This document shows, piece after piece, positions 1-11,208 of a stretch of 64,000 nucleotides of DNA. The position numbers were made by a program, and so were the translations under genes. Below the pieces are notes generated by a model that was not told the DNA's origin, searched no databases, and saw only the letters and a list, made by a program, of their open reading frames with translations. Each line of letters begins with the position of its first letter. The first letter of the stretch is position 1. Source of the stretch: Branchinecta lynchi (Eukaryota > Arthropoda > Branchiopoda > Anostraca > Branchinectidae); NCBI GenBank assembly GCA_023053575.1, contig JAKZAP010000013.1, forward strand, positions 5,466,001 through 5,530,000. The letters are read 5' to 3'.

Positions 1-155
1 TCTAGCGATATTTCGTCCGCGTCCCTGCTTGGTGACGGTCCTGTTCAGGCCCTAGTCAGAAAAAAAGCTGTGATCCTGTGCCGCAAAGTTGTATATACAC
101 GTAGATTTTTGTTGTGACGTAAAAACAACCCAATAGCTTGTCCGTTATGTGTTTT

Positions 156-187
156 TATGGCACTTGCAGCTTCGCTCAAGTGCCATA
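156..187. repeat. Left-end hairpin of element G
   Basis: An 11-bp perfect inverted repeat with a 10-nt loop. The inner AGC/GCT can extend the stem. It matches the 13-bp hairpin at 21,751-21,780 that opens another copy, so it marks the element end. Confidence 0.8.
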
Positions 188-1133
188 TACCGGTCACTTT
201 TCGGTCTGTCGGTCCACTCTTTTCGAGTTAGGGTACTTCCATATGTGCTAGGATGATGAAACTTGGCAGGAATATTAGAGACCCGACCAAACTAACTTGG
301 AAATTGTCACTTGCCCGATCCGACCATCGTGGGGGGAGGGGGAAGTTGCGGAATCCAGAAAATAGGGGCATGCATAACTTTCGAACGGGTGATCCGATCT
401 TAATAAAACTTGATGGAAAGAACTCGTGTCTCAGATGTCTCATCTCAAGTCCGGATAAGGGAACCGGAAATAGTGTGAAACTTTCAGAATAGAGCGATCG
501 GGATAAAACTTGGTGGAAAGAACAAGCTCTAGATAAATAACTGACAGAACTGGACGGATTCGGACACTGTGTGGGGGAGTTGGAGGGGGGTCCGGAATTC
601 CGGCGATCCGTAGTTGATGTACTTCCAGGTGGGCTAAGACGATAAAACTTGGCAGGCATATCAGGGACCCGACCAGATTAACTTGGAAACAGTCACACGC
701 CCGATCCGACCATCGTGGGGGGAGGGGGAGACGGCGAAATCCGGAAATTAGCGGCGCGCATAACTTTCGAACCGGTTATCGGATCTTAATGAAACTTGAT
801 ATCTTGAAAGGCCTCATGTCTCAGATGTCCCGTTTCAAGTCCGGACCGGATCCGATGAACTGGGGGGTGGGGTGGAGGGGAGAACCGGAAATCTTGCGAA
901 ACGCGTAGAGTGGAGCGATCAGGATGAAACTTAGTGGGAAGTACAGGCATATTTCCTAGGTGTATCAGAGACAGAATCGAACTAGATTCGGGTACCAAGG
1001 GGGGGGGGGTCCGGAATTCCGGTGATCATGACTTAAGGTAATCCCAGATGTGAAAGACGATAAAACTCTAGTGGAGCATTAGAACTTGACATCATTGGGT
1101 TAAACATCGTCACTTCTCCAATCCGACCATTCC
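156..1133 (+). mobile_element. Element G, copy 1 (left end present, right part missing)
   Basis: The copy opens with a hairpin at 156-187 (11-bp arms TATGGCACTTG/CAAGTGCCATA), followed by a gtcggtctgtcggtcc-like stretch. Degenerate units of about 130-155 bp follow. Each carries a GATGAAACTTGG-like box, a GATCCGACC or CCGGACCGGATCC-like box and a G-rich TGGGGGGAGTTGGAGGGG-like tract. The last recognisable unit (aatccgaccatt) stops at a TTAA where another element begins, so the right two thirds are absent. No coding function is supported; ORFs here follow the repeat period. Confidence 0.75.
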
Positions 1134-1560
1134 TTAAAGGACACCTGAATGAAGAGTACCAAGTACCATCCCTATCTGTATGACTTCCGTTAACATTGCC
1201 TGCAGAAAACCCAATCCAAATACGAAGTAGTGTTTCCAAGCTATAATTTTTGCTCCATTTTGCATTTGTCCTTATTTCAGTACCGAATAGTTTTAGAAAT
1301 GAACAAATGTCTCGAATCAACCCTTCTTCTGGAATGTTTGTTTAACCAGCTAAGCCCAAACGTATGTCTAGAAGACATTCCAATACGATTCGGCCAGCGC
1401 TGTACAAGATTTGAATGAATTGCGCTTTTTGTCTTGGAGTCTGCATGTACAAACCTCAAGAAACGAACATCCCTACTTTGAAAACGTCACGCTCAGGAGA
1501 AGAATGCTCTCCGTGGCCATTTCTTCAAATGCATTATCCATAGTGTGTTAAAGTATTCAA
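1134..1560 (+). mobile_element. TTAA-flanked inverted-repeat element, copy 1 (3' truncated)
   Basis: It begins TTAA-AGGACACCTGAA and is similar along its length to 4,311-4,666 and, reversed, to 27,142-27,591. The far terminus is missing: similarity stops near aagtattcaag. It is inserted in element G copy 1. Confidence 0.7.
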
Positions 1561-1577
1561 GTTTTTCTGACTAGAAC

Positions 1578-1614
1578 CTGAAGATGATCCTTTCCAAGTA
1601 GCGGTGAAATATCG
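1578..1614 (+). other. CTGAAGA...GAAA motif (hammerhead-like core, weak)
   Basis: CTGAAGA at 1578-1584 and GAAA at 1606-1609 are separated by a possible short stem. The order resembles the core seen better at 5,908 and 37,565. Pairing here is poor, so it may be only a decayed retroelement 3' end. Confidence 0.25.
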
Positions 1615-1639
1615 CTGGAGTAGAGTAGAGTATGTTTAT

Positions 1640-2480
1640 GTGGACGTCTCCTCCTTGCCAGTGGCGTCCCCAGCCTTTCTTTATTGGGGACTAACTGACT
1701 GAATCGCTATCTGATTTTTACTGAATTTTTTTTTTCTTTTTCTAAAAACACAGCGATTTGCCTTCAAGAAGCTGCAATGAAAAAGTTGCGATTTGTGTAC
1801 AAAATCAAGTCTAAAGAGAAAATTGTGCACGTTTTCAAGCTATTCCACTTCCGTCCGACCAGGGATACACCGTCACTAGCTTTTTACCTGGGGGGGGGGG
1901 GGGGGACGTCCAGTTTTGCCGAGAGGACTTGAAAATGTGCCGACAAAAATGCAGTTGTTGCAATAAGCGCGGCAGGCGAATTATTTTTAATCCGCCTTTT
2001 TTTCTGGCAACATTTAACTACTTTCAATGCAAAGTTTAGCTCTTAATATGGTTCAAGCCCCCCAACATTCCAAACCTCAAACGCCAACTAAATGACGCAT
2101 CTTTCTTCGAAATAGTGAAGACTGCGAAATGCGCCGCAGGCGAAAGTTTGTGGTGACACTGATAATTAAAGTGTCTTTTTGCGATCCCGAGACTACCTAT
2201 TAAAGTTTAACTGAAAACCCATACCAGGCAACTTTTACTGCAAAATATCTGTCAAAAAGTTTCATTTATTTCAGCCATCTTCATCTTTTTTGGAAAGGCG
2301 ATGGGAAGATTGCCCTAGGATAACTATGGATAACTTTCTCCTTAGCACTTCCAGTGTTCAAAATAAATCCTCACTATTATAGGGTTATCAGTGTCCATGG
2401 TTTTTATCAACTACTCCACAAATATAAAACTCAATTTTTAATATAATGGTAGTTTTACCTAATTTCGAAACTTTGCCGTC
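1640..2480. other. Intronic or flanking DNA, nothing recognised
   Basis: No gene or repeat family member was identified. A G run lies near 1,891-1,904. Coding signals for the missing N-terminal ubiquilin exons were looked for and not seen. Confidence 0.5.
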
Positions 2481-2484
2481 TGTT

Positions 2485-3020
2485 TAGTAAGATGTCTGTT
2501 AATTGCCACCTGGTGTTCCCTTCACTGTTTGAATCTTAAACCTACCTTTAACGGAAAAGATGGCGGTCCAGATCAATAGATACCTCAGAAAGAAAAATGA
2601 TCACACTTTATTATAATTCTAAATAGTTCTAAATAAGTTGTTTTTCTCAACCTCAAACTGAAATCTTCTGCCAGGACACCCGTGAAACAGTTTGCGGTTA
2701 GCTGATATCGAGCTTGTTATTTTTTCTTGGCATCGTATCTATCTGATCTTGTACAGCGAATTCCAAACACATCGCCTTTCAGAATCAAATTGGTGTACAC
2801 TTTTAGCTCACAAAGACCCGACCACAGTTTTCTGTTTCAAGACTGTTGAACTTTCTAAGTTCTTAGATGCTAACTCAGTCAACACATCACTCTTGTACAG
2901 TAGAGGTCTGCTTATTGGAACAGTTACTTAAAGGACCCCTGGTAAGCATTTGACTATTTTAAAAGCAAGTAACTAAACCAGGGTAGTGAAACAATTACAG
3001 AAGTGTCAATAAGCATACGT
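2485..3020. repeat. Interspersed repeat P, copy 1
   Basis: Two parts match other places. 2,494-2,590 is similar to the reverse complement of 63,480-63,560 (shared tggcggtccaratcaa). acagtagaggtctgcttat near 2,898 recurs at 11,680 and 63,245. The family is unidentified and its borders are approximate. Confidence 0.5.
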
Positions 3021-3125
3021 GCATAGCATACTGTAAATCTCAGCTTACCTGTCCAATTAGTCACAACAAATGATTTGCAGTCAGCTAGGTCTGAAAGGAA
3101 TACTCAGTTTATATATTTTCTCCAG

Positions 3126-3367
3126 CTGACATCGCCTCCACCCCCTTTGGACTTGGGGCTATGGGGGGCCTCCCAGGACTTGGAAATATGGGCTTTGGTG
3201 GAGTAAACTTCATGGAGTTCCAATCTCAGATGCAGCAAGAAATCCAAAGAAATCCCCAAATGATGAGAGACATGCTGGACAATCCAATGGTTCAGAGCCT
3301 TATGAATAACCCAGACTATATGAGACAGATTATGACGGCTAACCCTCAGATGCAGCAACTACTTGAG
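3126..3367 (+). CDS. UBQLN: Ubiquilin, first exon in the window (Gly-rich linker and first STI1 repeats)
   Basis: Ubiquilin is a proteasome shuttle. Its N-terminal ubiquitin-like domain docks the proteasome, STI1 repeats bind clients and chaperones, and the UBA binds ubiquitin. The acceptor is ttttctccag, the donor GAG|GTTTGA is weaker than consensus. The first two bases finish a codon, then 80 codons follow. Visible are TPFGLGAMGGLPGLG, then the STI1 motifs NPQMMRDMLDNPMVQSLMNN and NPDYMRQIMTANPQMQQLLE, collinear with animal ubiquilins. The reading frame runs through all eight exons listed (1,256 nt, about 417 residues to the stop). The gene is 5' partial: vertebrate relatives carry a ubiquitin-like domain before this point, and no such exon was found in 1-3,125. 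Confidence 0.93.
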
Positions 3368-3785
3368 GTTTGAATATTTTTCTTAGTTTCTAAATGATCT
3401 GTCTTACCTATAATACTAACGCAACCTACTTCCATAAATTATTTATTTATTATTACATTTGGCGATAAGCTTTTAGCTTCAGACCTCAATTTCGTACAGT
3501 ACATTCCAACCCGTCTAACAAAAACACGCTGATTTTCTCACTTGCCGTTTTTTGCTACCTTCGATGTGTATCACGCTGTAGACAGTTGTTTGCGAGTAGT
3601 TTTTCATAAAAAAACGGTTATGTAAATTGTTTCCTTGTTTTCACTATAAGTTAACGGGTCTTGGAAAAGGCTTAAAATAGCCAAAACGATTGGTTATTTG
3701 TTGAAAGCGAAAGCACAACCTAGTTTATCCAAATATTTTAAAATACTGTAAGTTGAAGAGTAAATAGTGTGAGGGTCCTTTAAGG
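3368..3785 (+). other. Ubiquilin intron, first part
   Basis: AT-rich intron with no recognised element. A cttaaaggaccc-like motif at about 2,931 and an inverted agggtcctttaa at about 3,772 flank the exon, but they are too short to call a transposon. Confidence 0.5.
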
Positions 3786-3790
3786 TATAT

Positions 3791-4110
3791 GCTACCTATT
3801 TTATGTGTGAATGTGGTGAGTTGGGGGGATTAAGGGAAGAAATGTTTGGGAGGAGTGCTTTAGGGGAGGAAGGGTTAGTAGATCTGATTGGAGACAAGTG
3901 TTTTGCAGTAATGAGAAATTTGGCAGTGTTCGTCCGGTTGGCAGCGAAGCATCGGGAGGATCTAATGTAAGTGTTATTAAGCTATATCTAGGATTGTCAT
4001 TTTTTGTATTTGTTGTTTTGTTTGTTTTATTGTAAGTGATTTTTTTGTGGTAGTTGCTATGGCCAGTTGGCTTTTTGCAATAAATATCATATCATATCAT
4101 ATCATTACAG
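3791..4110 (+). pseudogene. LINE 3' end: C-terminal Cys motif, 3' UTR and (ATCAT)n tail
   Basis: From 3,791 to the stop at 3,968-3,970 an open frame reads FMCECGELGGL..., then LIGDKCFAVMRNLAVF and AAKHREDLM. This is like the last residues of animal non-LTR retrotransposon polyproteins with a short Cys motif. About 110 bp of T-rich 3' UTR and a repeated atcat tail at about 4,086-4,107 follow, typical of a LINE 3' end made by target-primed reverse transcription. All upstream coding sequence is gone. It lies in a ubiquilin intron in sense orientation. Confidence 0.65.
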
Positions 4111-4310
4111 GAAATAACGCTGAGTCTTTCGCAGCGCAAGCGCCGAATTTGACCTTTACGTCAAACATAATCACTAAAATATAAATATGCATCAGAGGCG
4201 AACGCTCCACGATGATTCATCTGAGGCCGAGTTGTTCCTCTGGTTCCTAGCTTAAAGTTTAACTGAAAGCGGCTGAGATCGGACAATCTGGTTACCCATC
4301 ACATAGTCAC

Positions 4311-4666
4311 TTAAAGGACACTTGAATGAAGAGTACCAAGTATCATCCCTATCTTTATGACTTCCGTTAACATTGCCTGCAGAAAACCCAATCCAAATAC
4401 GAAATTGTGTTTCCAAACTATGACTTTTGCTCCATTTTGCATTTGTCCTTATTTCAGTACCGAACAATTTTAGAAATGAACAAATGTCTCCAATCAACCG
4501 TTCTTCTGGAATATTTTTTAACCAGTTGAGCCCAAATGTATATCTAGAAGAAATTCCAATACGATCCGGCCAGCGCTCTAAAAGATTTTAATGAATTGCG
4601 CTTTTTGTCTTGGAGTCTGCATGTGCAAACCTCCAGAAACGAACATCCCTATTTTGATAACGTCAT
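4311..4666 (+). mobile_element. TTAA-flanked inverted-repeat element, copy 2 (3' truncated)
   Basis: It begins TTAAAGGACACTTGAATG and is collinear with 1,134-1,500. Similarity ends at cgtcatg. The 60 bp before it (taaagtttaactgaaa...acccatcacat) recur twice at 32,930-33,115, so it landed in another repeat. Confidence 0.7.
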
Positions 4667-4835
4667 GAAGACCGGTTCTACACATCAATAGCATGATACG
4701 CGAACACTCGTCTTGAGCGTAATGCGCATGGATATCACGGCAAATCAAGAGATTAGTGAGATTAATGAGGTTTCGTTCCTGGGCTCAGAGTGTAGCTTAG
4801 GAAATTTGGATCTCCCGGTTTAAGTACTAATGAAT

Positions 4836-5270
4836 GAAAAATTTTGTCTCAGAATAGTAGTATGAAGTTGTACGAAAAAGTATCATGCTATATGAATTGA
4901 TGCTACTACATGCTTCGATGTCAAGGCTACCGCGTTACTGCATTCTAGTGCATGCTACTACTAGCAAGAGTATGTGATACTATAGCAAGGCAGGATGCTA
5001 CTAGATACTAGTAAGTAAGTAAGTAAGTAATTTATTTATGACCCGCCATTTCGGAAAGGCGGAGTAAATGAAGAAAGTAAACAAAACACATACAAACACA
5101 GAAAAGACACTTAATTTTTAATCTTCGGTCAGGAAACAGGGGACGACGTAGTGTGCTGATTGGGCCCTGTCGTCAGTGCTTAAGATTGGCCCACCTTGTG
5201 TGATTACCATTAAATGATAGTATTCTTTACTATTACATGCAACTTTTTCGTACAACCATTTTTCATCGGG
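4836..5270. mobile_element. MITE-like element M, copy 1, with nested LINE tail
   Basis: The ends are GAAAAATTTTGTCTCAG on the left and ccatttttcatcggg on the right. Inverted inner arms carry the gtacgaaaaagt motif. TAATGAAT flanks both sides (4,828-4,835 and 5,271-5,278), a probable 8-bp target duplication. Other copies are at 38,279-38,565 and 49,718-50,011. The middle is interrupted by a family L 3' end. Confidence 0.7.
5008..5192 (-). mobile_element. Family L LINE, 3' end fragment nested in element M
   Basis: The reverse strand reads ...tttactccgcctttc...gggtcataaataaa followed by an (ACTT)n tail, seen on the plus strand as (GTAA)n at about 5,010-5,029. It matches the 3' end of the family L copy ending at 20,876. 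Only about 170 bp remain. Confidence 0.75.
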
Positions 5271-5279
5271 TAATGAATG

Positions 5280-5845
5280 ATGATACGGAAGTAGGTTGCA
5301 TTGCCATTATAGGTACGACAGGTCATTTAAAGATGCTCGAAGACCCAATGAGAATGCAGCACTTCGTTGCTTCACTATTTACAAATAATTAATTTTCATA
5401 TAGTGGAATTTCCCTGTCAGATTTGTGGTACCTGTTTGCGCTTGCACCTGTGCTGTATGCTTGACGAAAACGATTTACAAAAAATATGTGTTTACGCACA
5501 GAGTTACCTTCCGCAAGGTGATCAATGGCGGCGTGATCAAGGTGATCAAAAGCAGCGTTAATATTGAGATTCAAATTTTCCGCGTCATAGTAGAATTTTG
5601 CGTTGTGACGACGGCCGTAGATATTCTGAACGTCATACTGGAGCTAAAAGTGAAAAATCCCTTAACACAATTCAAATAATCCAGTGTACTCAGTGAAGTG
5701 ACAAAAAAATAAATTGGTGTTTCATTAAATTTTAACAGAATATGACATTTCTTCTGTCGTCACTCGTCAGGATGTGCATCATAAAGATTCTTTCACATTG
5801 AATCCTCAAGTTAATTAAGCCAAGTTGATTGAGCTAACCATATTT
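5280..5845. other. Intronic DNA with a short dispersed repeat
   Basis: 5,395-5,490 resembles 33,570-33,660 (gaatttcyctgwcagatytgtggtacct, and tttacraaaaa further on). No gene was recognised. Open frames of 61-84 codons overlap on both strands and have no support. Confidence 0.4.
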
Positions 5846-5847
5846 GA

Positions 5848-5990
5848 CGATGCAAAACGGATAAGTCAGCTACATTTTATTAGACACAGTCATTTTCCAG
5901 CTTGAGCCTGAAGAGGACCCTTGCCAAGAAGGGCCGAAATATAGCTCTAATAAAATATAGCTGACTTGTCCGTTTTGCATCTTCAAGTAT
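5848..5990 (+). mobile_element. Hairpin element T, short copy
   Basis: The arms are tgcaaaacggataagtcagc and gctgacttgtccgttttgca. The interior reads cttgagCCTGAAGAGGACCC...GGGCCGAAATATAGC. Longer copies with two full arms are at 37,455-37,635 and 50,628-50,954. It has a hammerhead-like CTGAAGA (5,908-5,914) and GAAA (5,936-5,939). Confidence 0.7.
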
Positions 5991-6889
5991 GATTCGAGTC
6001 AGCTTGGGCTAAAGGAATATTTATAAGCTAAGCTTACGGTGTGATCTTTCGCGACGCGAGCCCTTCACGTCTTACGTAAGCTTTTCCCACTGGAACAGAA
6101 CTAGGCTTGACTTAGATGAATACTTTTCTTAGGATTGTCGTACTTGAGAATATTGAATTGTCTTGATGGCTGCCTGGTGGATAATTTGTAACCGTCATTT
6201 CCGTTATTCTTTGTAGTCAGCATTCTTTGTGTGGAAGAAAAATACTCTTTCTCTAACATGTCAGTGAATTTGTCATCAGAAAACTCTCGATGGTTCAGAC
6301 TTTTGAATTCGAAAATCACATAGCACAAATCTGTAGAACTCGAAGTCGAATTACGATATTTGCAAGTGAGCTAAGTAACGTACTTAGCAAACATCGTATG
6401 GGTATCTGATAGTTTTATACAATCACTTGACTCAAGAAATAAAATACTATAAGAAGAAAAAAAGAAAACAAAATTCGTCGATATAAGAGATAACTATTTG
6501 TCATTGCATAGAATCGCGCGTGACATATTAGCCCGCAATGAGTCCAGCTGTTAAAAGCCGCGCCGCCTTTAGCTATGGTAAAACTGCATAGCTGTCTAGT
6601 GAGTCGGAGCCTGGTAGCTGTGAACCGAGCCAACCACGGCTAAAATCGGCGTATTGCCCTCAGTGGGGGCAAGATGACATAAGAAGTTAGAAATTTCGAA
6701 ATTGGAATGGGTGGAATGAAGATTAACGGGGAGTGAATTAGTAATATATGTGTTGATAGGTCCTTGTAAGTATCGCAGGGGGATCGACTGTCAGTCGCTT
6801 TGTATGTCCTCGATCTCGACCCTGTACTGTTAGATGGTGTAGAAATATAAAATACAGAGCTTAACACTTTGCAAACTCTGTTCACAAGC
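5991..6889. other. Intronic DNA, nothing recognised
   Basis: No conserved coding segment or family member was identified. Short open frames (up to 81 codons) lack any recognisable domain. Confidence 0.5.
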
Positions 6890-6963
6890 CCTTCGGTAGC
6901 TCAAATGGTTAGAGTGCCTGCCTTGTAAGCAGATGGTCCTGGGTTGAAATCCCGGGTGAGGAG
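6890..6963 (+). tRNA. tRNA-Thr(TGT)-like sequence, probably a pseudogene or SINE head
   Basis: The D arm (GCTC/GAGT), anticodon arm (loop CTTGTAA, anticodon TGT) and T arm (CTGGG/CCCGG, 7-nt loop TTGAAAT) are all present. The A box TAGCTCAAATGG fits. The B box GGTTGAAATCC differs from the standard GGTTCGANNCC. The acceptor stem pairs at only 5 of 7 positions, two of them wobble, with a C-A mismatch at the first pair. This makes a working tRNA doubtful. A decayed tRNA gene or a tRNA-derived SINE head fits better. Confidence 0.55.
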
Positions 6964-7261
6964 CATTTCGGCTTTCAGTTTACTACTTATAAAACATAAT
7001 ATGAACACTTTTTGAACCTTTTATGTGGATATGGCCTGAGATCAGCTGTCGATACCCCCCGCTACATCAGATCCCTTTGAACCTTCTTTCTCTTGTATAA
7101 GTGGTGCATTCAAAAGGCCTAACGGTAAGAATTCCAGCAAAGATAAGCTTTATCTCTAATTTGCTATGGGAGATGAGAGAAGCCTCAAGCTTATGAAATA
7201 CTAAGGAATTAGAGGGGTTGCCCCTTTCGAGAGCTTATCATTGCACGCGATCAGGAATGAA
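6964..7261. other. Intronic DNA downstream of the tRNA-like sequence
   Basis: The stretch has TTTTT-type runs soon after the tRNA-like unit (7,007-7,021). Nothing else was recognised. If the tRNA-like unit heads a SINE, its body would lie here. Confidence 0.3.
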
Positions 7262-8640
7262 AAACATTTGTATATATGTATGTATATTCTTTATAACCCG
7301 TTACATTAAAACTGAACAAGAACGGAGTAAATGGAAGAAAAAGAAATACAGAACAAAACAAGACAATTAACGATCAATGACAAAATGTATACAGCACTAC
7401 AGATAAAGTAAAACACAAAGGGCGAGTTAATCAGTGGTCATCCATTGGGCATAAAGTACTGGTAACCACGGGTGTGTGGCCGTTCCAAGAACTTTCTGGA
7501 CTAACTTATCTACAGCCTCTTTGGGTTCTACCAGGCTGAATTTTCTTATTAAGTACCTGTTGCGTGTCCACGGTTGCATTTTTAGCAAATATTTTAGGTA
7601 ACGAAAATAAAGCGACCGGACTCGAGACTGCTCGGTAGTCGTGAATAGTTTACAAAATGGAGCCAGATATAAAACGTGGGGTAATGCACAGTGCTGTAGA
7701 GTTTGGCGAGCAAACTGCGTGAAAAGTGGACCTTGTTTTTCACGATGGAAGCGTAAGCGAATCGAAGTTTCTTCTCCGCGTTTTGTAAAAGGAGAGACCG
7801 AGTCTCCTTTAGGGTCTTTCCTATGGGGTACCAAGGTACGTTATCGACTCTGTCGGACAAAGCATAGAGCTACCAAGTCGGACTGGTCTGCACATTTTTT
7901 CTCGATCATCAAAGGATAGTACGTCTGACTTTGAAGCATTGAACTTGAGTCCGACCAAGCTATACTCGGCCTGTAAAATTCTGAAATTTCTTTCAGTACT
8001 TAGAGTTGATCTACTTAAGTAGATCAGTTAAGACACTATTATTAAAGAGATCGGGTTGAGATCAGAGAACCTTGTCTCATTCCTTTTTCAATTGGGACCA
8101 CTACAGTAGCACTAGGATTGTTTGGAACCTTAATATCACCCTTCAGGTTTTCTACATGTAATATAACACTTTAAGAATTTCTACCGGCACACCTGTCTTG
8201 TATGCCTCCAACAGTGTTTGCTCATGAACAAATGAATCAAATGCTCGGCTAGCATCAATTGCACCTATTATAAGTCCCTCGCCAGATTCGTGCGAAAAAA
8301 AAATAGCAAACAAGACAAACAGGGCATGAGCGCACTCAAGACCCTTAGTGAAGCCAAACTGATGTTCAGGCATCCAACAGCGAGCTTTAATAACATCTTT
8401 TATCAATAACTCAAAGAGCTTACACATTGTCGAGGAAACGGTAATGGGTCGATAAGAACTACATTCACTCTCTACCTTCCCCTTTTTTAGAATCGGCGAG
8501 GTTAAACCTACGCAAAAAGAGTCAGGTACAATCCCGGTTGTAAAAATTATCGCATTATCGCAAGGTAACTAATCAGCAAGGTAACTGCAAATAGCATCAA
8601 ATATCATGTATGTGAGGACTCGAAATCATAGGGTCTGATC
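7262..8640 (-). pseudogene. Family L LINE fragment: reverse transcriptase and C-terminal region, broken
   Basis: On the reverse strand 8,427-8,152 encodes RT palm sequence (QFGFTKGLECAHALF, IGAIDASRAFD). 7,860-7,427 then encodes the C-terminal region with the family pattern RVRSLYFRYLKYLL (compare KLRTCYYKYCKYLL near 61,350 and KMRSCYFKYAKHLL near 20,580). Several frame changes and stops separate the blocks, and the 5' half is missing. The 3' end at about 7,262-7,300 carries the family's cataacccg-like motif (ataacccgtt). It lies antisense to ubiquilin in an intron and is inactive. Confidence 0.75.
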
Positions 8641-8771
8641 TGATATATTCTTAGGTGCCTCCGGTTTTCTTTTCCGAACCCTGTGCAAGGTGTGGGTAGG
8701 TCTGCTTTTTACTCCTTTCTACCTCAGTTTATGCCCCGGCTTGCGATACAATAAAGATATCGCTTTTTCAG

Positions 8772-8910
8772 AGGAATCCGGAGTTGAGTCACATCTTGAA
8801 CAACCCGGACCTGATGAGGCAGACAATGGAAATGGCTCGTAATCCGGCTATGCTGTCAGAACTAATGAGGAATCAGGACCGAGCGATGTCGAATTTAGAG
8901 TCTATACCAG
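8772..8910 (+). CDS. UBQLN: Ubiquilin exon (second STI1 block)
   Basis: The acceptor is ctttttcag and the donor CCAG|GTAAGT. The exon enters in phase 0 and leaves after one base of a codon. It encodes [20 protein letters not shown], then [20 protein letters not shown] and LESIPG, the conserved end of the N-terminal STI1 pair. NPD.M and NQDRA are family hallmarks. The E-R junction with the previous exon matches the order in other animal ubiquilins. Confidence 0.95.
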
Positions 8911-10538
8911 GTAAGTAAAAGAACAAAGACGACCACTCAGTCTTAACTTTAGAATTCCGCCGGTAAACTAAGACCGGTTGCTGACATGCCTGTTCTTACT
9001 TTATCTGTTCCTGGTCATATTTGGCACCAGCCTTAGTACACGAAGTCCTTTTTTGATACACATACTCAGACGCTGGGGCATGACGGCAGGGACGAGCGTG
9101 GTACTCGTTCATATATGCACCCCTTATACGCCCCTCATAAAATTCTTCTCAGATTAGTTCTTTTTTGCCCGCTAGGTGCGCTATCGTAAAGAAAACAATG
9201 ACTCGTTACTTCTTGGTGTACGTTCACCCAGGTTTGTTTTGCTATTTTCAATTCCTCTTAGGCCTGACCATGTTTAAAACTGTTTAAAATGCCCCTTCCC
9301 TTCTTTTTGCTTTACCCAGCTCTGTTCTGTCAAGCGTCACCAAGTTTGTCATTTCTGGCTTCCGACTTCAGTGCTGGCTGGCTGACTTTTCCACGGGGCT
9401 AATGCGCGACTCGATATAAAGCAAAAGCCTAATCGCTTATTCACACGTCAGATAACTTATACCCAGATCTCACGTGTGATTGTTATCGTTCCTCTAGCGC
9501 GTCTGGCGGCAATTCATCATCGGATTTTATGAAGGACGTATTACCCAGCGGTGTACCTGTAAACAATACTTTGGTAACTAAACAGTGCAGGATTTGATTT
9601 TGGCTTTGAAATTGTTGCATATAGGCTACTGATACCCATCTGGAGAATAAGGGGTACACACACATACGTGGGAGAACCATGCTCACCCCTGTCAGCATGC
9701 CCCAGCGTTTGAGCGTAAGTATCAAAAAGGGCTTAGTGTACTAGACTGGTTCCGGATAAGAACAGGAACGGATAAAGTAAGAAAAAATCACGCTCTACGT
9801 AAAAAAAAAAAAAAAATCGATTTTCATTTACCTGAACTGAAGGCTAGCCTATGCCTGTTCGGACCACTGTTCTATTCTTCTAACTGCCGATTTCCTGGTC
9901 AAGTAATGTGCGAGGATTTAAAAACAGAGATGACCTAATTTTAGATATTTTTACTTACAGATCAGGACATCAATTAGGATGCACGCCCCTAAAAATGACA
10001 GAATATATTGAATCGTTTAAAAGTTTGGGTGCAAGTAATCTAGGACTAACAAACTAATTTTCGAAGTATCACTGTAGTCAAATGAAGTACCGCGACCATT
10101 GATCGAAATTGACAGTTTGGTCAACAAGCTTTTTCTTCTTGAAAATGTGGAAGGTTTGTGTCCAGAATTGATTAATAATCTGGGAGAAAATATATGAAAG
10201 TTTGTTTTATAATGATGCTACTCATGAATCTAGGCAGATCTCGCGATCATGTCCAGACATAACACATTGGTATTTTAACAGTACTAGTACAATGCTAATA
10301 TTATGTTGTGGGCCTCACGTTCCATTACTTAGTGTGGCTGCACGAAAAAATTACATATCCTGTATTACATTCAAGATTAAAGATGAAAATGAGAAATAAA
10401 ACATGTTTTGATGGTAGGATACAGTCGGTATAATCCTGGGAAGCTTGATCCTGTGAATCCTAGAAGTTCACACCGATCCAACATAACCTGAAATGGATTG
10501 ACACATAACCAGTGAATATTGGGACTAAAACCCGAAAT
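8911..10538 (+). other. Ubiquilin intron, no recognised element
   Basis: AT-rich. A run of A lies near 9,802-9,817. Short open frames on both strands carry no domain. Confidence 0.5.
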
Positions 10539-10539
10539 T

Positions 10540-10756
10540 TTCAGTAAGTAAGTAAGTAAGTTATATATTTATAATCCGCCATTTTGAAAAAGCGGAGTAA
10601 ATGAAAGAAAATAAATAAAACACATAAACACAAATCTTCGGCCAGGAAGCAGTGGATAACGTCGTCCGCTGGTTTGGCCCTGTTGTCATTGATTTTTTAT
10701 AGCGACGAGGAAACATCCAAAAGGGTAACACTTGCATCTTGAATTTTGAACTTAAC
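10540..10756 (-). mobile_element. Family L LINE, 3' end fragment
   Basis: The (GTAA)n at 10,541-10,560 is the reverse of the (ACTT)n tail. It is followed on the reverse strand by the C-terminal codons (QVLPFWMFPRRYKKS, GPNQRTT) also seen at 20,660-20,740. The 5' truncation is severe. Confidence 0.8.
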
Positions 10757-11088
10757 ATGGTCCCCACAGTCATTAATTGTCATATTTCCATGTGTTTCAA
10801 TGTCCTCGTGTAGGTTCATAACAAATATAAGATTCTTTTCACAAGCTCACGCAGAAAAGTAAACTCGTTTTCGTCCCAGCGTTTAAATCAGTACAGGCCT
10901 GAGTATACTGTATACCCGATGTTTGGCACATCTTGGGTAAGGTTTGGCCGTGCGTAACAATGAGTGTGAAATAAGTAAACGTCAGGCTACGGTATAGCAT
11001 CCTGAGTTTGTCACAAATGGAAGAGTCCCTCCACGGCCTGCAGATGGCGAACTCAAAGACGTTCTATAGCTTACTTTTGCATTTTCAG
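10757..11088 (+). other. Ubiquilin intron, nothing recognised
   Basis: No repeat or coding segment identified. Confidence 0.4.
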
Positions 11089-11208
11089 GTGGTTTCAACG
11101 CCCTCTCCCGAATGTATAGAGATATTCAGGAGCCGATGCTAAATGCAGCCCAGGAACAATTGGGGGGAAATCCATTTGCTGGCCTTGTAAACCGCAACAA
11201 CCAACAGT
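11089..11208 (+). CDS. UBQLN: Ubiquilin exon (central region after STI1-2)
   Basis: The acceptor is gcattttcag and the donor CAGT|GTAAGT. Entry and exit are both in phase 1. It encodes [20 protein letters not shown] and then [15 protein letters not shown]. The pattern NALRRMYTDIQEPM...A..Q.GGNPF is the most recognisable ubiquilin signature. Confidence 0.96.

Noticed and set aside
253..659. Opposing open frames of 79 and 143 codons
   Set aside because: Both overlap element G repeat units and change with the repeat; no domain, no splice context.
1..3125. Possible N-terminal ubiquilin exons (ubiquitin-like domain)
   Set aside because: No frame with ubiquitin-fold sequence or matching phase was found; these exons must lie upstream of the window.
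2930..3783. TTAAAGGACCC inverted pair around the first ubiquilin exon as a transposon
   Set aside because: Only about 11 bp match and a conserved exon lies between; probably chance.
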